Positions 47,714 through 59,431 of a stretch of 64,000 nt of DNA are shown here, piece after piece (position 1 is the first letter of the stretch; each line of letters opens with the position of its first letter). The position numbers and the translations under genes were made by a program. Below the pieces are notes generated by a model, which was given only the letters and a program-made list of their open reading frames with translations, had not been told where the DNA came from and searched no databases. The stretch covers positions 62,001-126,000 of the forward strand of contig MNCI01000579.1 of NCBI GenBank assembly GCA_015680685.1, read 5' to 3'. This DNA is from Gnetum montanum (lineage: Eukaryota > Streptophyta > Gnetopsida > Gnetales > Gnetaceae).

Positions 47714-50190
47714 ATGTCTCTCTCACATAGAAGTGACTATGCGCTGTATAGCGAACACATTCATTGGAGAAATAACAAGATACATGATGAAGAAGATTAG
47801 AGTGATCAACCTTATGTAAAGGTTTCTTATGATCATGACCACCTTGATGACACTCAAAGACTACATTCACCTAAGTCAGAAAATCTTGGAGAAGATGGCA
47901 TAGGTCCCAAACTAAGGAAGGCCTCAAGACCTAAGACCTTCTCAAAATCTAGAAATGATAAACTAAGAGACCTTGAGGAACATCATAGAAGAAATGACAA
48001 TTCTTCTAGTTCTTCATCTTCCTCTTTCCCTTCAAAGTCTAGTTCTGATGAAGATGAACATAGGTATAGAGATAGAGCTCCATTAAAGGGTCAGACTAAA
48101 AATCAAAATTGAACCCATAGGAAAGGTCACAGACAACACCATCATGATCAAATGAATAGAGATAGAAATGTCCCTCACAACCTATTTGATGATGATGAAC
48201 CCTTGTTGGCCACTACGAGCCTAATGCATATCATAGAGGCCATTAAGATATCATGCAAGCATCATAAAAAGATTCACCTACCTAAGCTTAACATGAATAA
48301 TATTCCTAAATTTGTAGGAGGCTATGACTCAGACCTACAACATCATTTACAAGCCTTCCATGATGCCTATGCTTTCTACAACATTGAAAGTGGGTGGAAA
48401 AAGCTTAAGCTCTTTCCTAGGATACTAATTGATAGAGCTGGAGTGTGGTATAGATCGTTGATACCAAACTCAATTTGAGGATGGCCTATGATGCTAGAAC
48501 TATTCAGTGAGAAGTACCAAACATATGCAAGGGTGTCCAATTTGAGGATGTAGATCCAAGATTGGAAACAAGAATAACATGAACCCTTGGACATGGCCTT
48601 GGATAGATATCATGCTTTACTAAATAGATGCCTAGGCCATGGCTTCTTTGAAGGAAGGTAACTTTTCACATCATAGATGGGTGTCATAATGAAACAAAGA
48701 AAACCCTTGGGATATATGCCCTAAGAAAATTATATGTGCTCCAAGTCCATCAAATCAAAGAGCTAATCAAGCATGTGTTAAAAGAAGAAGAAGAGATATG
48801 CACATGGGAGAATGTCAAGAAATATCAATGGGACCCAACTCTTCAATCGAAGGAGGTCTAGATTTATGGTAAGGAAAATGAAACTACTTTCAATAAGATG
48901 ATTCCACAACAAACCCTACCAATGGAGGAGTCCATTGATGACCTAGAAGAAAAGTTTAATAGGATGTCCAAATGGATATGTGAAAATGTTACAGCTCTCA
49001 TTGAGATGGTCAAGGAGAGGATCATGCAAAATAAGGCAAGCGATCATACTAAACAAAGGATACAGAACAAAGAAACAGCCAGAAGCACTTTTCAGCAAAT
49101 GAGAAAAGTAGCTGATGAAAGTGAGGCTAAAGACTCAACCATAGACAAAGATGATGGATGCAACCTATGCATATATGACCATCCAAAGGGCCATTGTCTA
49201 GTCTTATTGTATCTACAAAATTATTGGGTAGGTGCTTTAAATCCAAATTTTGTGCAAAAGCACATGCCTAGGAGATTTCCTCTCCCACAAGGTAATTATG
49301 GAAAGTCCCACAACTGATCGTACCATCTTAGGGGGACTCATTACCAACCTCAACAAAATCATTAACCGTAGTGGCAACAACCATAGTTGTGGGAGATGCC
49401 CCCACCAAATTAGCCATATCCATCAAAACCACATGGATATTATGTTTAGCACCCTATTTCTCCAACTAGTTCTACATCCTTCATTTCAAATTGCCATTAC
49501 CACTCTCCCAAGTACCATCAATACATGACATCCCCTAAAGGTTCACCACCTCACACCTCCTACCATCCATCCTACCCTCGATATTCTCAAAATCCACCTT
49601 CTTATATGCCATCACCAACAACTTAGAAAGGTTCAGCACCATAATATTAACAAAAAAGTGTCACTTGTGCTACAAATGTGCATAGACATGTTGACACTAG
49701 TGGGTTCCAACTACAACGTAGGAAACATTCCTTTTGGAGGAGAGGTCATAAGCTAGAGAAAACCATGCATGGACCCATCACATCATTCGAGCCAACATAA
49801 TGCCAATCTGGTGCACCGCCTTCCTTGTCTCAACCAACATCCTTTGATCATACACAAAGGCCACCATCCATCAGTACTCCAATCCTAAATCCAAATAATG
49901 AATCTACAAGCATGTGAAGACAAATAAATCCATGCATACCATATCATGATCAAGGATGCAATCGTGGGTTAGACATCCATAATGTTAACACACCTCATAC
50001 CCTGACCCACTATATAATTAACTATCAAGTGTGTGACCAATAAATTTTCTACCCAACCACCACACCACAAACAAAAACCTAGTGGCTAGGGCATGAACGG
50101 TTACCAATATTTCATATATGCATGGATGCTATTTATACACTTATTAATCCTTTTCATGGTCAAATGTTTAGTTGTGGATCACCCCCCATT
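47714..50190 (+). pseudogene. Gag of element C with a non-pol C-terminal region
   Basis: Starts MSLSHRSDYA at 47714, matching MSSSHRSD of E. A long Ser/His/Asp/Lys-rich N-terminal part (to 48110) is followed by a stop. The 48152-48478 frame holds FDDDEPLLATTS, IPKFVGGYDSDLQHHLQAFH and KLKLFPRILIDRAGVWYRSL, then in the next segments LELFSEKYQTYARVSNL and HEPLDMALDRYHALLNRCLG. This is the capsid-type core. The 48898-49317 frame has a coiled-coil-like stretch and an intact short knuckle CNLCIYDHPKGHC at 49159. A Pro/His-rich tail runs to about 50000, including NYQVCDQ, and then QMFSCGSPP-like text. No protease motif follows. Confidence 0.75.
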
Positions 50191-51982
50191 CTAATCTTCA
50201 GGATTCTCAAGTGTTTTTCATCTTTTTTTTTTACACATTCTTTATTTTACATCTTCTTGTTTTCATGTTATTAATCTTTTCTAATTTTTTTTAAACCATT
50301 GTTAGTACATTTGCTATTTCGTGGAAATTTTACACTTTCTTTTATTTTATTTTGGTGTGATTTTTTAACTTTTTGTTAATAAGTGCTAGGTATAGTGGTA
50401 ATGAATTGTTTAATGGTGGTATGTACTATTTTTTGTTATTTGATTGTTGGTGTCTAGTTTCTAGATTTGAATTTTGTTACAGATAATTAGGACATGGTTT
50501 CTTTTATATGCAACAGGCAGTGAGTCCACTACATCCACCCATCCACAAAACTCTATGGTTTTTCTTGTTTTGGAAACATGCAATCCCTTTTTCATTAACA
50601 AAATTTTAATAAATTTGTGACTTCGATAGTTTCCAAAATTGGAAAGGATTCAAAGGTTTGAACAGGGTATGACTTCAAAGGGTTTCAATATTCTTTGTGC
50701 CTTTCTATTTGCCTGGGTGCATGTTTGTTTTCATGGATTTCTTACCATTCTGTGTTAATCAATAAAAGGAATTTGAATAAGTCCTTGCATGGTGTGGTTC
50801 TCATCAAAAAAGAATGATTTTCCCCTCTAACTAAGGCCCTTCCTCGCTTCCTACTTCTCTTTTATTCTCTAATAAGGAATAATTGTTGTTCTATGGGAGC
50901 ACTCTTGTGTTTCAGGGGATGGATTGATGTTAGAATGACAATGCAAAGTCACTGAATGTGGTTGGTTTTGGTTTGGACTAAGGATGGATCCTATCAAATC
51001 ATTTAACCACAAAATCCACAAGGGACTTCATGTGACCATAATTAGGAACTCCATTCCACTATCTCTCATCCATCTATGCTTTCCATGTCTCACCTCACTA
51101 TCAGTTTCATTTTTTGGTTCAATGTCCTAGTTTGATGTGTTGAAATTCTTAGTTAGTTCCTTTCGAGTTTCTATACTTAACCTTCTGTAATCATTAATCA
51201 TCCACGGAGCCCACAACCTCTTCAGTTTGAAGTTATACAAGGGCATAAAAGGACTATGCCTGCTTTGGGAAGGACCCACTTGCGTATGTTTGGTTGGGAT
51301 AGTTAAGTTCTTTACCCTTAGACATTCTTATAGTCAAATTCTTTTTGTTTATCCCATCAATGATATCCCATTGTGCACATCTTCACAACATTTTTTAGTG
51401 AGCTTTCCTTTTTCCTATTGTGAATTCTTACACCCTCTTCAAATATTTCCTTGTATCAAACCTTTTCAATTTAATGGACCGCTTATTTATTTTACTGTAT
51501 TTTTTAGCCTTTCTACTAACACTACTAAAGAAATCAATCTACGACAATCACAACTTAGCCGAGTGTAACCACCAATGAGACAAGGCATTTAAAATCTATG
51601 TGTTACATTTTGCATACTAATTCATGATTTTGTTGTGATTGTAGTGGGAAGCATGGACTAGAAGCCAGACTGTCTTCACCAAAGATGATGTAGCAACACC
51701 TTATGACAAGGAATATTCATAATCATTGGATCTTCTTCCTCGCTCTTTAGCTACTAAGAGATGTTGGATGTTAATGTTATCCAGGGTGTTCCCTTCTCTT
51801 ATCATGAACATCCAATTTTGTAAAAAGTTGTATCTTCATACACTTGTGCACTTAGATTTTATTGTTCCATTTGAGTCAATTTGTATGTTAGTTAACAATC
51901 CCATACCTACACAATATTTTGTAAAGAACATGTTTCTTCTCTTCTACACTTAAGGACGAGTTTTCATTTAGTCATGGGGGTA
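50191..51982 (+). other. 3' untranslated region of element C
   Basis: Collinear with the 3' regions of E and element 3 and the first part of B. Landmarks are ACATCTTCTTGTTTTCATG (50248), GCATGGTGTGGTTCTCATC (50788), AACTAAGGCCCTTCC (50829) and the polypurine tract GTCATGGGGGTA (51971-51982). The ORF at 51227-51568 is a chance frame. Confidence 0.7.
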
Positions 51983-52820
51983 TGATGAAATGCGTTTCTT
52001 CATCTACTCTGACGTTGGAGCCATAATGTCAGGGTCTTGATGCCATGTCAGATATCCAATGTTAGGGGGTATAAGCTAGCCTATAAATATAGTGCCTGGG
52101 CTCCTGATTTGGCATTAGTTTTTCATGAGTTTTCAAGTTAGTTTTTAGTAAGAGTAGTGAAGCTCTTGTCGTTTCTTCTCTCTAGAGTTAGAATATTTTC
52201 TGAGTGCCCACAGAAGGAGTCTAAGTGTGTACAATTCTTTGTTTGAGCATTGATGTACCTAAGCACAGTAGTGTGATAGGAATAAAAATGAACTCTTTTA
52301 ATAATCCTTGCAGCAATGAGAATAGATTAATATTTCCTTTAATGCACTTTACTTTCATGCTTTCTACTTAAATGCATTTGAATTAAGTAATTTATTTCTA
52401 GTTATTAATAAACACAAGCATGAATACTTTGAGTATACATATAGTACTTGGTAACATAGCAACGTTTAATGTTTGGTAGCCCAATAGTGCTATATGTGTT
52501 TAGGATGTATCCAAGAAAGTGGGGTGGTTGCTTGTGTTAGGCTAGTTTAGCTCTTGTTTTACATCATTTATTAGTTCAATTAATTTATCTCTTTATCGTC
52601 ATGAGGAGTAGCATAGAAATTAGACCACATCATATGCCTCACTTTGGACTAAATCATACGTGATAAAGATACCACTAATCCAAGTGGGAAGATAGCGAAG
52701 TGTGATCAGAGCATAACAATCTAGATGCCACAGCTAGTCCCATCCATAGAATTCGACTAGATCATGTGTGAATGCTTGTGATTTATATGGTTAAGTATAG
52801 GGCTACCTCGTTGCTCATCA
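51983..52820 (+). repeat. 3' LTR of element C
   Basis: TGATGAAATGCG to TTGCTCATCA, four bases shorter than the 5' copy and visibly diverged. U3 has CTGACGTTGGAGCC and GATATCCAATGTTAGGG. TATA box CCTATAAATATAG near 52080. Confidence 0.9.
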
Positions 52821-52825
52821 ATAAT
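52821..52825. other. Target site duplication (right) of element C
   Basis: ATAAT, identical to 46741-46745. Confidence 0.85.
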
Positions 52826-52854
52826 AAAAATGAAAATATTGTATGCCTCAATCA

Positions 52855-53075
52855 CACTTGATGAAGCATTTAATAGTCGATGCGTCAACGTGGCCCCATT
52901 AACGCAACCTCCCCGCGTCAATGTGGCCCTGTTTACGTAATTGCCTATCCCAGTCTATAAATAAGAGGGTCTTCCGCCTCATTTGGGGAGCTTCGAGTTA
53001 GTTGTAATGAAGCTCTTGCATTTTGTTTTTGTAGGAGTTAGATTATTTTCCCAAGTGCAGAGATTGGGAAGTGAG
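52855..53075 (+). repeat. 5' fragment of a plus-strand LTR
   Basis: TGATGAAGCATTTAATAG, then GTCAACGTGGCCCC, TATAAATAAGAGGG and AGCTCTTGCATTTTG. This closely follows the first 220 bases of the LTR of element D, but in the opposite orientation. It breaks off at CCCAAGTGCAG. Confidence 0.7.
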
Positions 53076-53898
53076 GTAACTGACTCAGGGCACCTTCGTG
53101 TAAAGCATGATTAACGTGTCATTAACCCATCATTCCAAGATTAGGAACAGGTCCATTCCTCTAAATAGTGACATCGCATTGTTTCATCCCATGATGAGCA
53201 ACTATGATAGTACCACAACAACAAGGTGTATGATCACTTGGCGTTTTGTTCAAGGGAGGAGTGACTTTTGTTTTGTGGCACTTTGTTTTTCTTCTCTCTC
53301 TTTTTTTCTTTTCTCTTTTTATTCTTTTTGAATACTGAATCCAGGGAAGCTGCTAACCATCAAGCATGGGTGCATGTCTTTCTAGTGGGATCCCCTAGAA
53401 TAGCATTGGATTTTTGAGTGCTCTTTTGATTACTCTTACTCCCATTTTCATTAGATCTACAAGGATCTTAGTACAACCAAGTTGTATGATAACTCTCACA
53501 GATGTCATCAAAGAGAATCCGCAAGTCCCCTTGATGTCACACCGTAATCATTCCCTCTTGGTCCATCCTTCTTCATTCTGGGAAAAATGAACAAAAAATT
53601 AATTTTAAGTTTTAAGAATGTCAAGAGTATCATTGTACCCTCGAACAGAACCTCTTATTTGTAGAATGGATGAGTGGGTGTAATGGGCTCACTATCCAAA
53701 TAATTGATCACCAGAGACTTGATAGCATAAAACAACACCTCAACCAACAAGTCACATGAGTGTTTTATTCGTAGATGAGGTTACTCATAAAAATATGAAA
53801 AGAAAAAAAGGATAAAATAATAAATTAAAAGGTGAAAAACTGGAAAACAAAAAGTTGAAAAATTAAAGAAACAGAAAACATTTATTAATTTTGTGTTG
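53076..53898 (-). other. Partial 3' untranslated region of element D
   Basis: Landmarks in common with the other 3' regions are an A-rich stretch (53790-53890), ATGAGTGGGTGTAATGGGCTCACT (53666) and GATGTCACACCGTAATC (53532). The distal third and the 3' LTR are missing. The ORF at 53107-53331 is a chance frame. Confidence 0.55.
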
Positions 53899-55880
53899 TT
53901 AGAATGGAGGATACCCCCCATAACTAAACAGTTGAGCATGGCTAGAATTAATAAATGGAAGGTGGGGATCCTTGCATGTCAAAAATATTGAAACTTGGTC
54001 ATACTTACCCCATCGAGGTTCACACACTTGATTATAATGGGCATAGTAGAGAAAGTTATATGATGTGGTAAATTTATAAGGAGTTGACCCACTATGGTAC
54101 TTGCGACCGTAAGATGGTATGCAAGGATCAACATGTCTCCCCATGTGGCAATATTCATTAGGCCCCATGGTTGTTGCAGTATTGAGTGGTGGCCTTGATA
54201 AGGTAACATGAGGTGTTGGGTTCGAAGAGGAAGATGCACCACAATGTTGGATTTGTGCAGAGTTGGCATCTGCAGTGGTTTCTAAACTGTGGTGTCCCTT
54301 TCGATGGTCATGTCTAAAGAAGGGACATCTTCGATGTTTTGAGAGACCTCCACTACTATTTATAGTAGCAACACAAGTAACGTTTTTAGGTTGGTGTTGT
54401 GGTGAAAAATCTTGTGGCATAGTTGGCGTTGATGTAGAAGGGGGTGAAGTACGAGAATATTGAGGTTGAGGAGAAGTGTAGGGCACATGAGGTGGTGATC
54501 TTCTTGGAGAGGACATGGATGGATAGTACTCGGGAGAATCATAACGATGAGGTGAGATAGAGGATGCTGATTCCATTGGAGAAATAGGGTGTTGAACATA
54601 ATAAGAATTTGACGCTGGGACATATGAAGGGTATGGTCCAGTTGGCGGTGGCCTCCCCCATGAGTGAGATTTTTGCCACTGTGGTTGGACACAATATTTT
54701 TGTACAAACTCTGGATGTAACATTCCTCCCCAATGCTCATGTAAATGTGACAAGATTGGACATTGACCTTTGGGGTGATCATACAAGCAAATATTACATT
54801 GATACGTATGATTGGCAGTTGAGTTCTTATCCTTATTCTTTTCAACCCTTCTTTCTGATCGTCACGTGGTGTCCTGTCCTGTTTCTCGATTTGGCATAGT
54901 TTTTCCTCTAATAATGTTGGCATATTCTCCACATCTTTCATGTACCCAGTCTGTCATCTTATTGATCTTTTCCTCAATTTCATCCAATGATTGTAGGATT
55001 GGCAAAGATGATTCCACCTCCTCAAAGTAAGTTGATTTCTCCTCTTCATGATCATGGACCCTTATTAAGTTGAGATTTTGGTCCTGTTGAGAACCTTCAA
55101 CATTCTCCCATTTAGTTATTTCTCCTTCTTCTTTTTCTATCTGCTTAATAAGCTCTTGGAGTTAATGGGTCCGTAGCTCATATAGTTGACCTTGGGTGTA
55201 CATCCCTAGGTTCTCCCTTGTTTCATTACGGAGCCCATCTATGATATGGTACATTAGCCTCTCCTCGAAGAACCCATGGCCTATGCAGTTGTTTAATAGT
55301 GCATAATATCTTTCTAAGGCCATGTCCAAGGGTTTATGTTGTGCTTGTTTCCATTCTTGGATTTGTCTCCTCAAGGCTAACACTCTCGCATAGGTTTGAT
55401 ATCTTTCATTGAAAAGTTCTACCATTGTCAGCCAACGTCGAATTGATTTTGGTTTTAACGACCTATACCATACTTTTGCTTGGCCCATGAGTATCAGAGG
55501 AAAGAGCTTAAGTTTTTTCCACCCATTATCAATGTTGTTCCATGTACAAGCATCGTAGAAGGCTTGTAAATGTTGTTGTAGATCTGAATCATAGCCTCTT
55601 GAAAACTTGGGAAAGTTGCTTAAATCAAACATGGGTAGAAAACTTTCCTTACTATGCTTGTGGGCTATTTGAACAGCCTCTTGTATTTCTGTTAAGCTTG
55701 TAGTGACCAGTAGGGGTTCATCGTCACTAGGTATGTTATGCTTTTGTTCATTGGGATGATGTTGTCTTTGTTTATGTTTATAAGAAACCCCCACTTTGAG
55801 TTGTGTACTCTAATATTCATTGTCAGAATATTCGTTGGTTTACTAGATGTGGCATTATTATAGTCTTGTAGGAGAGACAT
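53899..55880 (-). pseudogene. Gag of element D, longest open frames in the window
   Basis: Starts MSLLQDYNNA at 55880 in the same place as other family members. After one frame change the 55794-55162 frame runs 210 residues: DDEPLLVTTSLTEIQEAVQI, FPKFSRGYDSDLQQHLQAFY, KLKLFPLILMGQAKVWYRSL, MVELFNERYQTYARVLALRR and a MYTQGQLYELRTH end. This is the Retrotrans_gag-type core. Past a stop and frame changes (55130-54800), an intact short knuckle CNICLYDHPKGQCP sits at 54797-54756. A 295-residue frame to 53899 follows, rich in Ser/Pro/Tyr/His and ending FSYGGYPPF. The N-terminal Ser/His-rich segment of C is much shorter here. No protease follows. Confidence 0.8.
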
Positions 55881-56010
55881 GGTTGTGAAATTGTGTGTGA
55901 GTTTATATGTGAATTTTTTTTTATAATTATTTCTTTCTAAAAGATATATCATTAATTCCTATACAACAACCTTGTATGATATAACTAATCTAAAGAACTA
56001 GCACCATCCT

Positions 56011-56025
56011 TGTTAACGGTGCCAA
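56011..56025 (-). other. Primer-binding site of element D
   Basis: The minus strand reads TTGGCACCGTTAACAAGG next to the LTR, closer to the tRNA-Asp-type site than in other copies for the first ten bases. Confidence 0.65.
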
Positions 56026-56861
56026 TGATGAGTAGCTAGGTACCCCTACACTCAACCATACAAATACGAGCATTCACACACAATTCGGTTGAACTCCGTG
56101 GATAGGCTAGTTGTGGTATCTAGATAGTTACACGTTGATTGCAGTTCGCTATCTTCCCACCTGGACTAGTATTTGCTTTGTCACGTATGGTTTAGTCCAG
56201 AGTGAGGCGTATGATGTGATCTTAAACTAATGCTACTCCTAGAGACAATGGAAGATAATATTAATTAAACTAATGAGCAATAGGAAATGAGTCTAAGCTA
56301 GCCTAAGTGTGATGAGCATCTATCCCTTAATCATCTGTACACATCTTGGACCTTGTGCACAACTACTACTGGGATTACCAAACGTAGATCCTAGGTACGT
56401 TGTTGGGTTACCAAATAGTCACACTTAAATGCTTGTGATTAAGTTGTACTCATTCCGCATTTAACAACAGGAATAGTAAATGATGATAAATAAATATTAA
56501 CTAAGAAACCAATAAATATTAACTAAGAAAGAAATAAATAACAAAAATAATTAACAATTAAACTAAGTGAATGCTGCAATGATGAAGTAACCTCGATCTT
56601 TATTTCCGATCATGTGCATGTCCAAGTACATCACACTCGAATAAAGGTTTCGTACAATTACAAGCATCACACTACGGGCATGCACTTGGGAAAATAATCT
56701 AACTCCTACAAAAAAAATATGCAAGAGCTTCACTACAACTAACTCGAAGCCACCCAAATGAGGCAGAAGACCCTATTATTTATAGGCTAGGATAGGCAGT
56801 TGCATAAACGGGGCCACGTCGACACGGCCTAGTTGACCCATCAACTATAAACGCTTCATCA
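56026..56861 (-). repeat. 5' LTR of element D
   Basis: Plus strand TGATGAG to TTCATCA. U3 on the minus strand: GGTCAACTAGGCCGTGTCGA followed by CGTGGCCCC. TATA box CTATAAATAATAGG near 56786-56773. The flanking bases 56862-56866 (AGACT) have no partner at the left end. Confidence 0.88.
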
Positions 56862-56866
56862 AGACT

Positions 56867-57052
56867 TAACTATACCAATTGAGCTAACACAAGTGATGCT
56901 TAGGAAGATAATAACCAACAACATAATGCTTAGTTTTCTAGGATACTATTAGCTCAGAGTTCCATGGAGTTTGACCAAATTGTGTGTACATGCTTGTGAT
57001 TCATATGGTTGGGTGTAGGGGACACTCGCCACTCAGCAATAATATCATGAAG
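56867..57052 (+). repeat. 3' fragment of a plus-strand LTR
   Basis: Ends TTGGGTGTAGGGGACACTCGCC and ACTCAGCA, the last ~190 bases of the LTR in plus orientation. Together with 52855-53075 it could be the other end of one LTR interrupted by element D, but about 430 bases of the middle are missing. Confidence 0.6.
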
Positions 57053-58600
57053 GAGGTCTTAATTCAAAACCAAATTATTTATATGCCATTCCTCATCATT
57101 TACTATCAACAATTAGCAGAACAAAAATGGGATCTTATCATTTAAGAGTTGGCTCAAAATTGCTTAGGAAGAAAAAATACATTGAGTGTGAAGTACAAAT
57201 AGCATTGAAGATGAATACCATATTTTCATGCAACTTACTGCATTTAAACATATTAGACATAGATTGAATATTACAATTGCAAATTTAGTTGATTTGTTTT
57301 AATGATGTTTTTAAAACTCATAGCATATATATTTTTTCCTTCCAATAAATTCACAAAGGGTTTATTGACCTAATAAAATTTTAGCTATTCATTGCAAAAT
57401 TCTATACAAACCTTTTCAAAATTTTGAATACATTATATTTTATCAAGGTGTCTATCTTTACTCAAAGCTTCACAAGAAAAAGCATGATCATATAATGCAA
57501 TCTATTTTAGTAACCTTTGCGGCCTTGATCAAATATGTTTACATTATGCATGGTTAAAATTTTTAAAATATTATCATTTATCAAAGTTCATCATAAAGCA
57601 TGAAAATATAATCTGTTGTATAAATCCTATGAATCTTGACTTTATAAAAATTTAATTTTAATTTCTTTTAACCTTATAACCTTTCTCCCTTTGCAAGGGA
57701 AGATTTTCCAAGAATTATTTTGACAATGCCCACGACAACGTCAAGCTACAGCAATAATCTTGCTATAAGAAAAGTTAAAAATTGAAGGAAAATGGTTTAT
57801 AAATATAAGGAATGTAGTTTAGGAAGGATTATCGATTGCTTTTAGTGAACATTTGCCAGTTGCAAAAAAGTGTCTATGCTATGCTTTAATTATTATGCAT
57901 GTTCATTGTGCTAACTCATGAATTTTGAAAGAAGAGCATAGAAACTTCCTTAGTATGTATTTAATGCAATGTTGCTAGCACATGCATATTTGATGGCCAT
58001 CAATCATCATGCTTGTGTATCCTTGGGTCCCACTAACCCACTAGTAGGGGTGGGACTTAGGAACACATATATAAATAATGTAAAAAACAAATTTGGTCAT
58101 AATTGAGGTGGGTAGATGAGTGGTATATACTTTGAACAATAAAATAGAGGTTGCAAATTGAAGTTTTCAACCTCTAAAGTTAATTATTTTGATTTTTCAA
58201 TATATGCTAGGTTAAGTATTTTGGTTTTTCAACTTCTATATAGAAATAATTAAAATTTTTTCTACAATTTTTGGTTTTTCAATTTATACTTGTTGTAGAA
58301 AGAGCTAGAATTTTTTCTACAATTTTTTCGGCTACATACATATTCCATGAGATGGGCATGAGCATACACATGTGTTGACTATGCTCTTACCATCTTGAAT
58401 GAACATCAACGATGCTTACATGTCCTTGGGTTCCATCTCTACATATTAATAAGCCTTGGTTTTAGCCTTAATATATAGAATAATAAAATAAAAAATGATT
58501 TTATTTTCAAAAAAGCAAATACAACAATGATATAAATTTGGAATCTTAAGAGCTTAAAAATTCAAGTTTCTTTAGTAGTTAAAGCTGGAGCCGAGTCTCA
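57053..58600. other. AT-rich host DNA, no gene seen
   Basis: No family LTR and no protein motif. The phrase AATTTTTTCTACAATTTTT occurs twice (about 58253 and 58309), next to GGTTTTTCAA words repeated three times in 58180-58290, a small imperfect tandem repeat. Confidence 0.45.
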
Positions 58601-59431
58601 CGCCGGTTGAGGTTTTCTTTTTTTTTATGCAATATCATGTGATAATGGCCATTGCTACGTCACATGATGTGCTTTATTTGTATATATCTCACATCATGGC
58701 CGGCTGTTGACCATTTTGCCGCATCTTCAGCGGCCGCGTTTTCAATGTTGTATCAATATTCACTTTTTATCCTTTTTTTCCGCTTTACTCCTGCAAATAT
58801 AACTCTATTACGCAATCACTTTTATCTTTTTACGCTCTTGACAGCCCTTTACTTTTTTTTTAAACTTTTCCCCCGGGAAATTTGAAACTTTCCAAGTTCG
58901 AAACGACATTTGATGTTTGCTCCTTTTCAAATGGATTTTCGGTAGTGTGATACACACTCTGAAAAATTTTTGTGTTGTAACACAGAGAAGTTTGCACTAA
59001 TGGAATTATTATTTCTTTACTATTTTCTCACCATTGTATTCATTTCGGGGAGCAAGTAAACTTATAATCACCCGCTTCTAATCATGGTCAACGGAAAGTT
59101 GGAAACCATGAAAATGATAGATCCTTATGTAATTTCCAAAATCCTCGGGCACGCTGGATTTTTACGCCCATCATTTGCATGATGGGAGCCGATAACTTTG
59201 AAAAATTTGGATGCAACGCAACGCAAGAACGACAACGTGAACGTATTTGGTCATGCTAACAGTGTTAACATTTTTAGATTGTGGCGACAGTGTCTACCGT
59301 CGACAATGATGGTACTGCCCTGCCTTAACAGCTCTGTGCCACGAGGATATTTCGATTCAGTCTTCTATAAATAGCAATCGTATCTGAGAGTTACAAACTG
59401 AAATCAAAAAGCTCAAACAGGTGCAGCAATA
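58601..59431 (+). promoter_or_regulatory. Upstream region of the LBD relic, with TATA box
   Basis: A TATAAATA box lies at 59366-59373, 59 bases upstream of the ATG at 59432. Further upstream are TACGTCA (58654), a TTGACC W-box-like word (58707) and GCCGGC/GCGGCCGCG-rich DNA near 58700-58738. CpG is more frequent here than in the transposons, as expected for genic DNA. The TATA box is direct observation; the other motifs are only word matches. Confidence 0.45.

Larger units (their letters stand above)
46746..52820 (+). mobile_element. Element C: complete gag-only Athila-like element, 6075 bp
   Basis: LTRs of 842 and 838 bp flank a gag relic and a long 3' untranslated region. ATAAT target duplications are perfect. 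The primer site TTGGCATCATTGCTGGGGAT and polypurine tract GTCATGGGGGTA sit at the expected places. No protease, RT, RNase H or integrase motif occurs between gag and the 3' region. The same layout, with a related gag tail, appears in D, so the pol-less form probably spread as a subfamily using enzymes of relatives such as E. Confidence 0.9.
53076..56861 (-). mobile_element. Element D: gag-only Athila-like element lacking a 3' LTR
   Basis: Sense order on the minus strand: 5' LTR (56861-56026), primer site, gag (55880-53899), short 3' untranslated region (53898-53076). No 3' LTR or polypurine tract is found at the left, where a plus-strand LTR fragment abuts. Gag is the least decayed of the window and shares its C-terminal region with C. 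Missing pol makes it non-autonomous. Confidence 0.75.

Noticed and set aside
53107-53331. 74-residue plus-strand ORF
   Set aside because: It lies in the 3' untranslated region of element D, is Phe/Ser-rich and has no family match.
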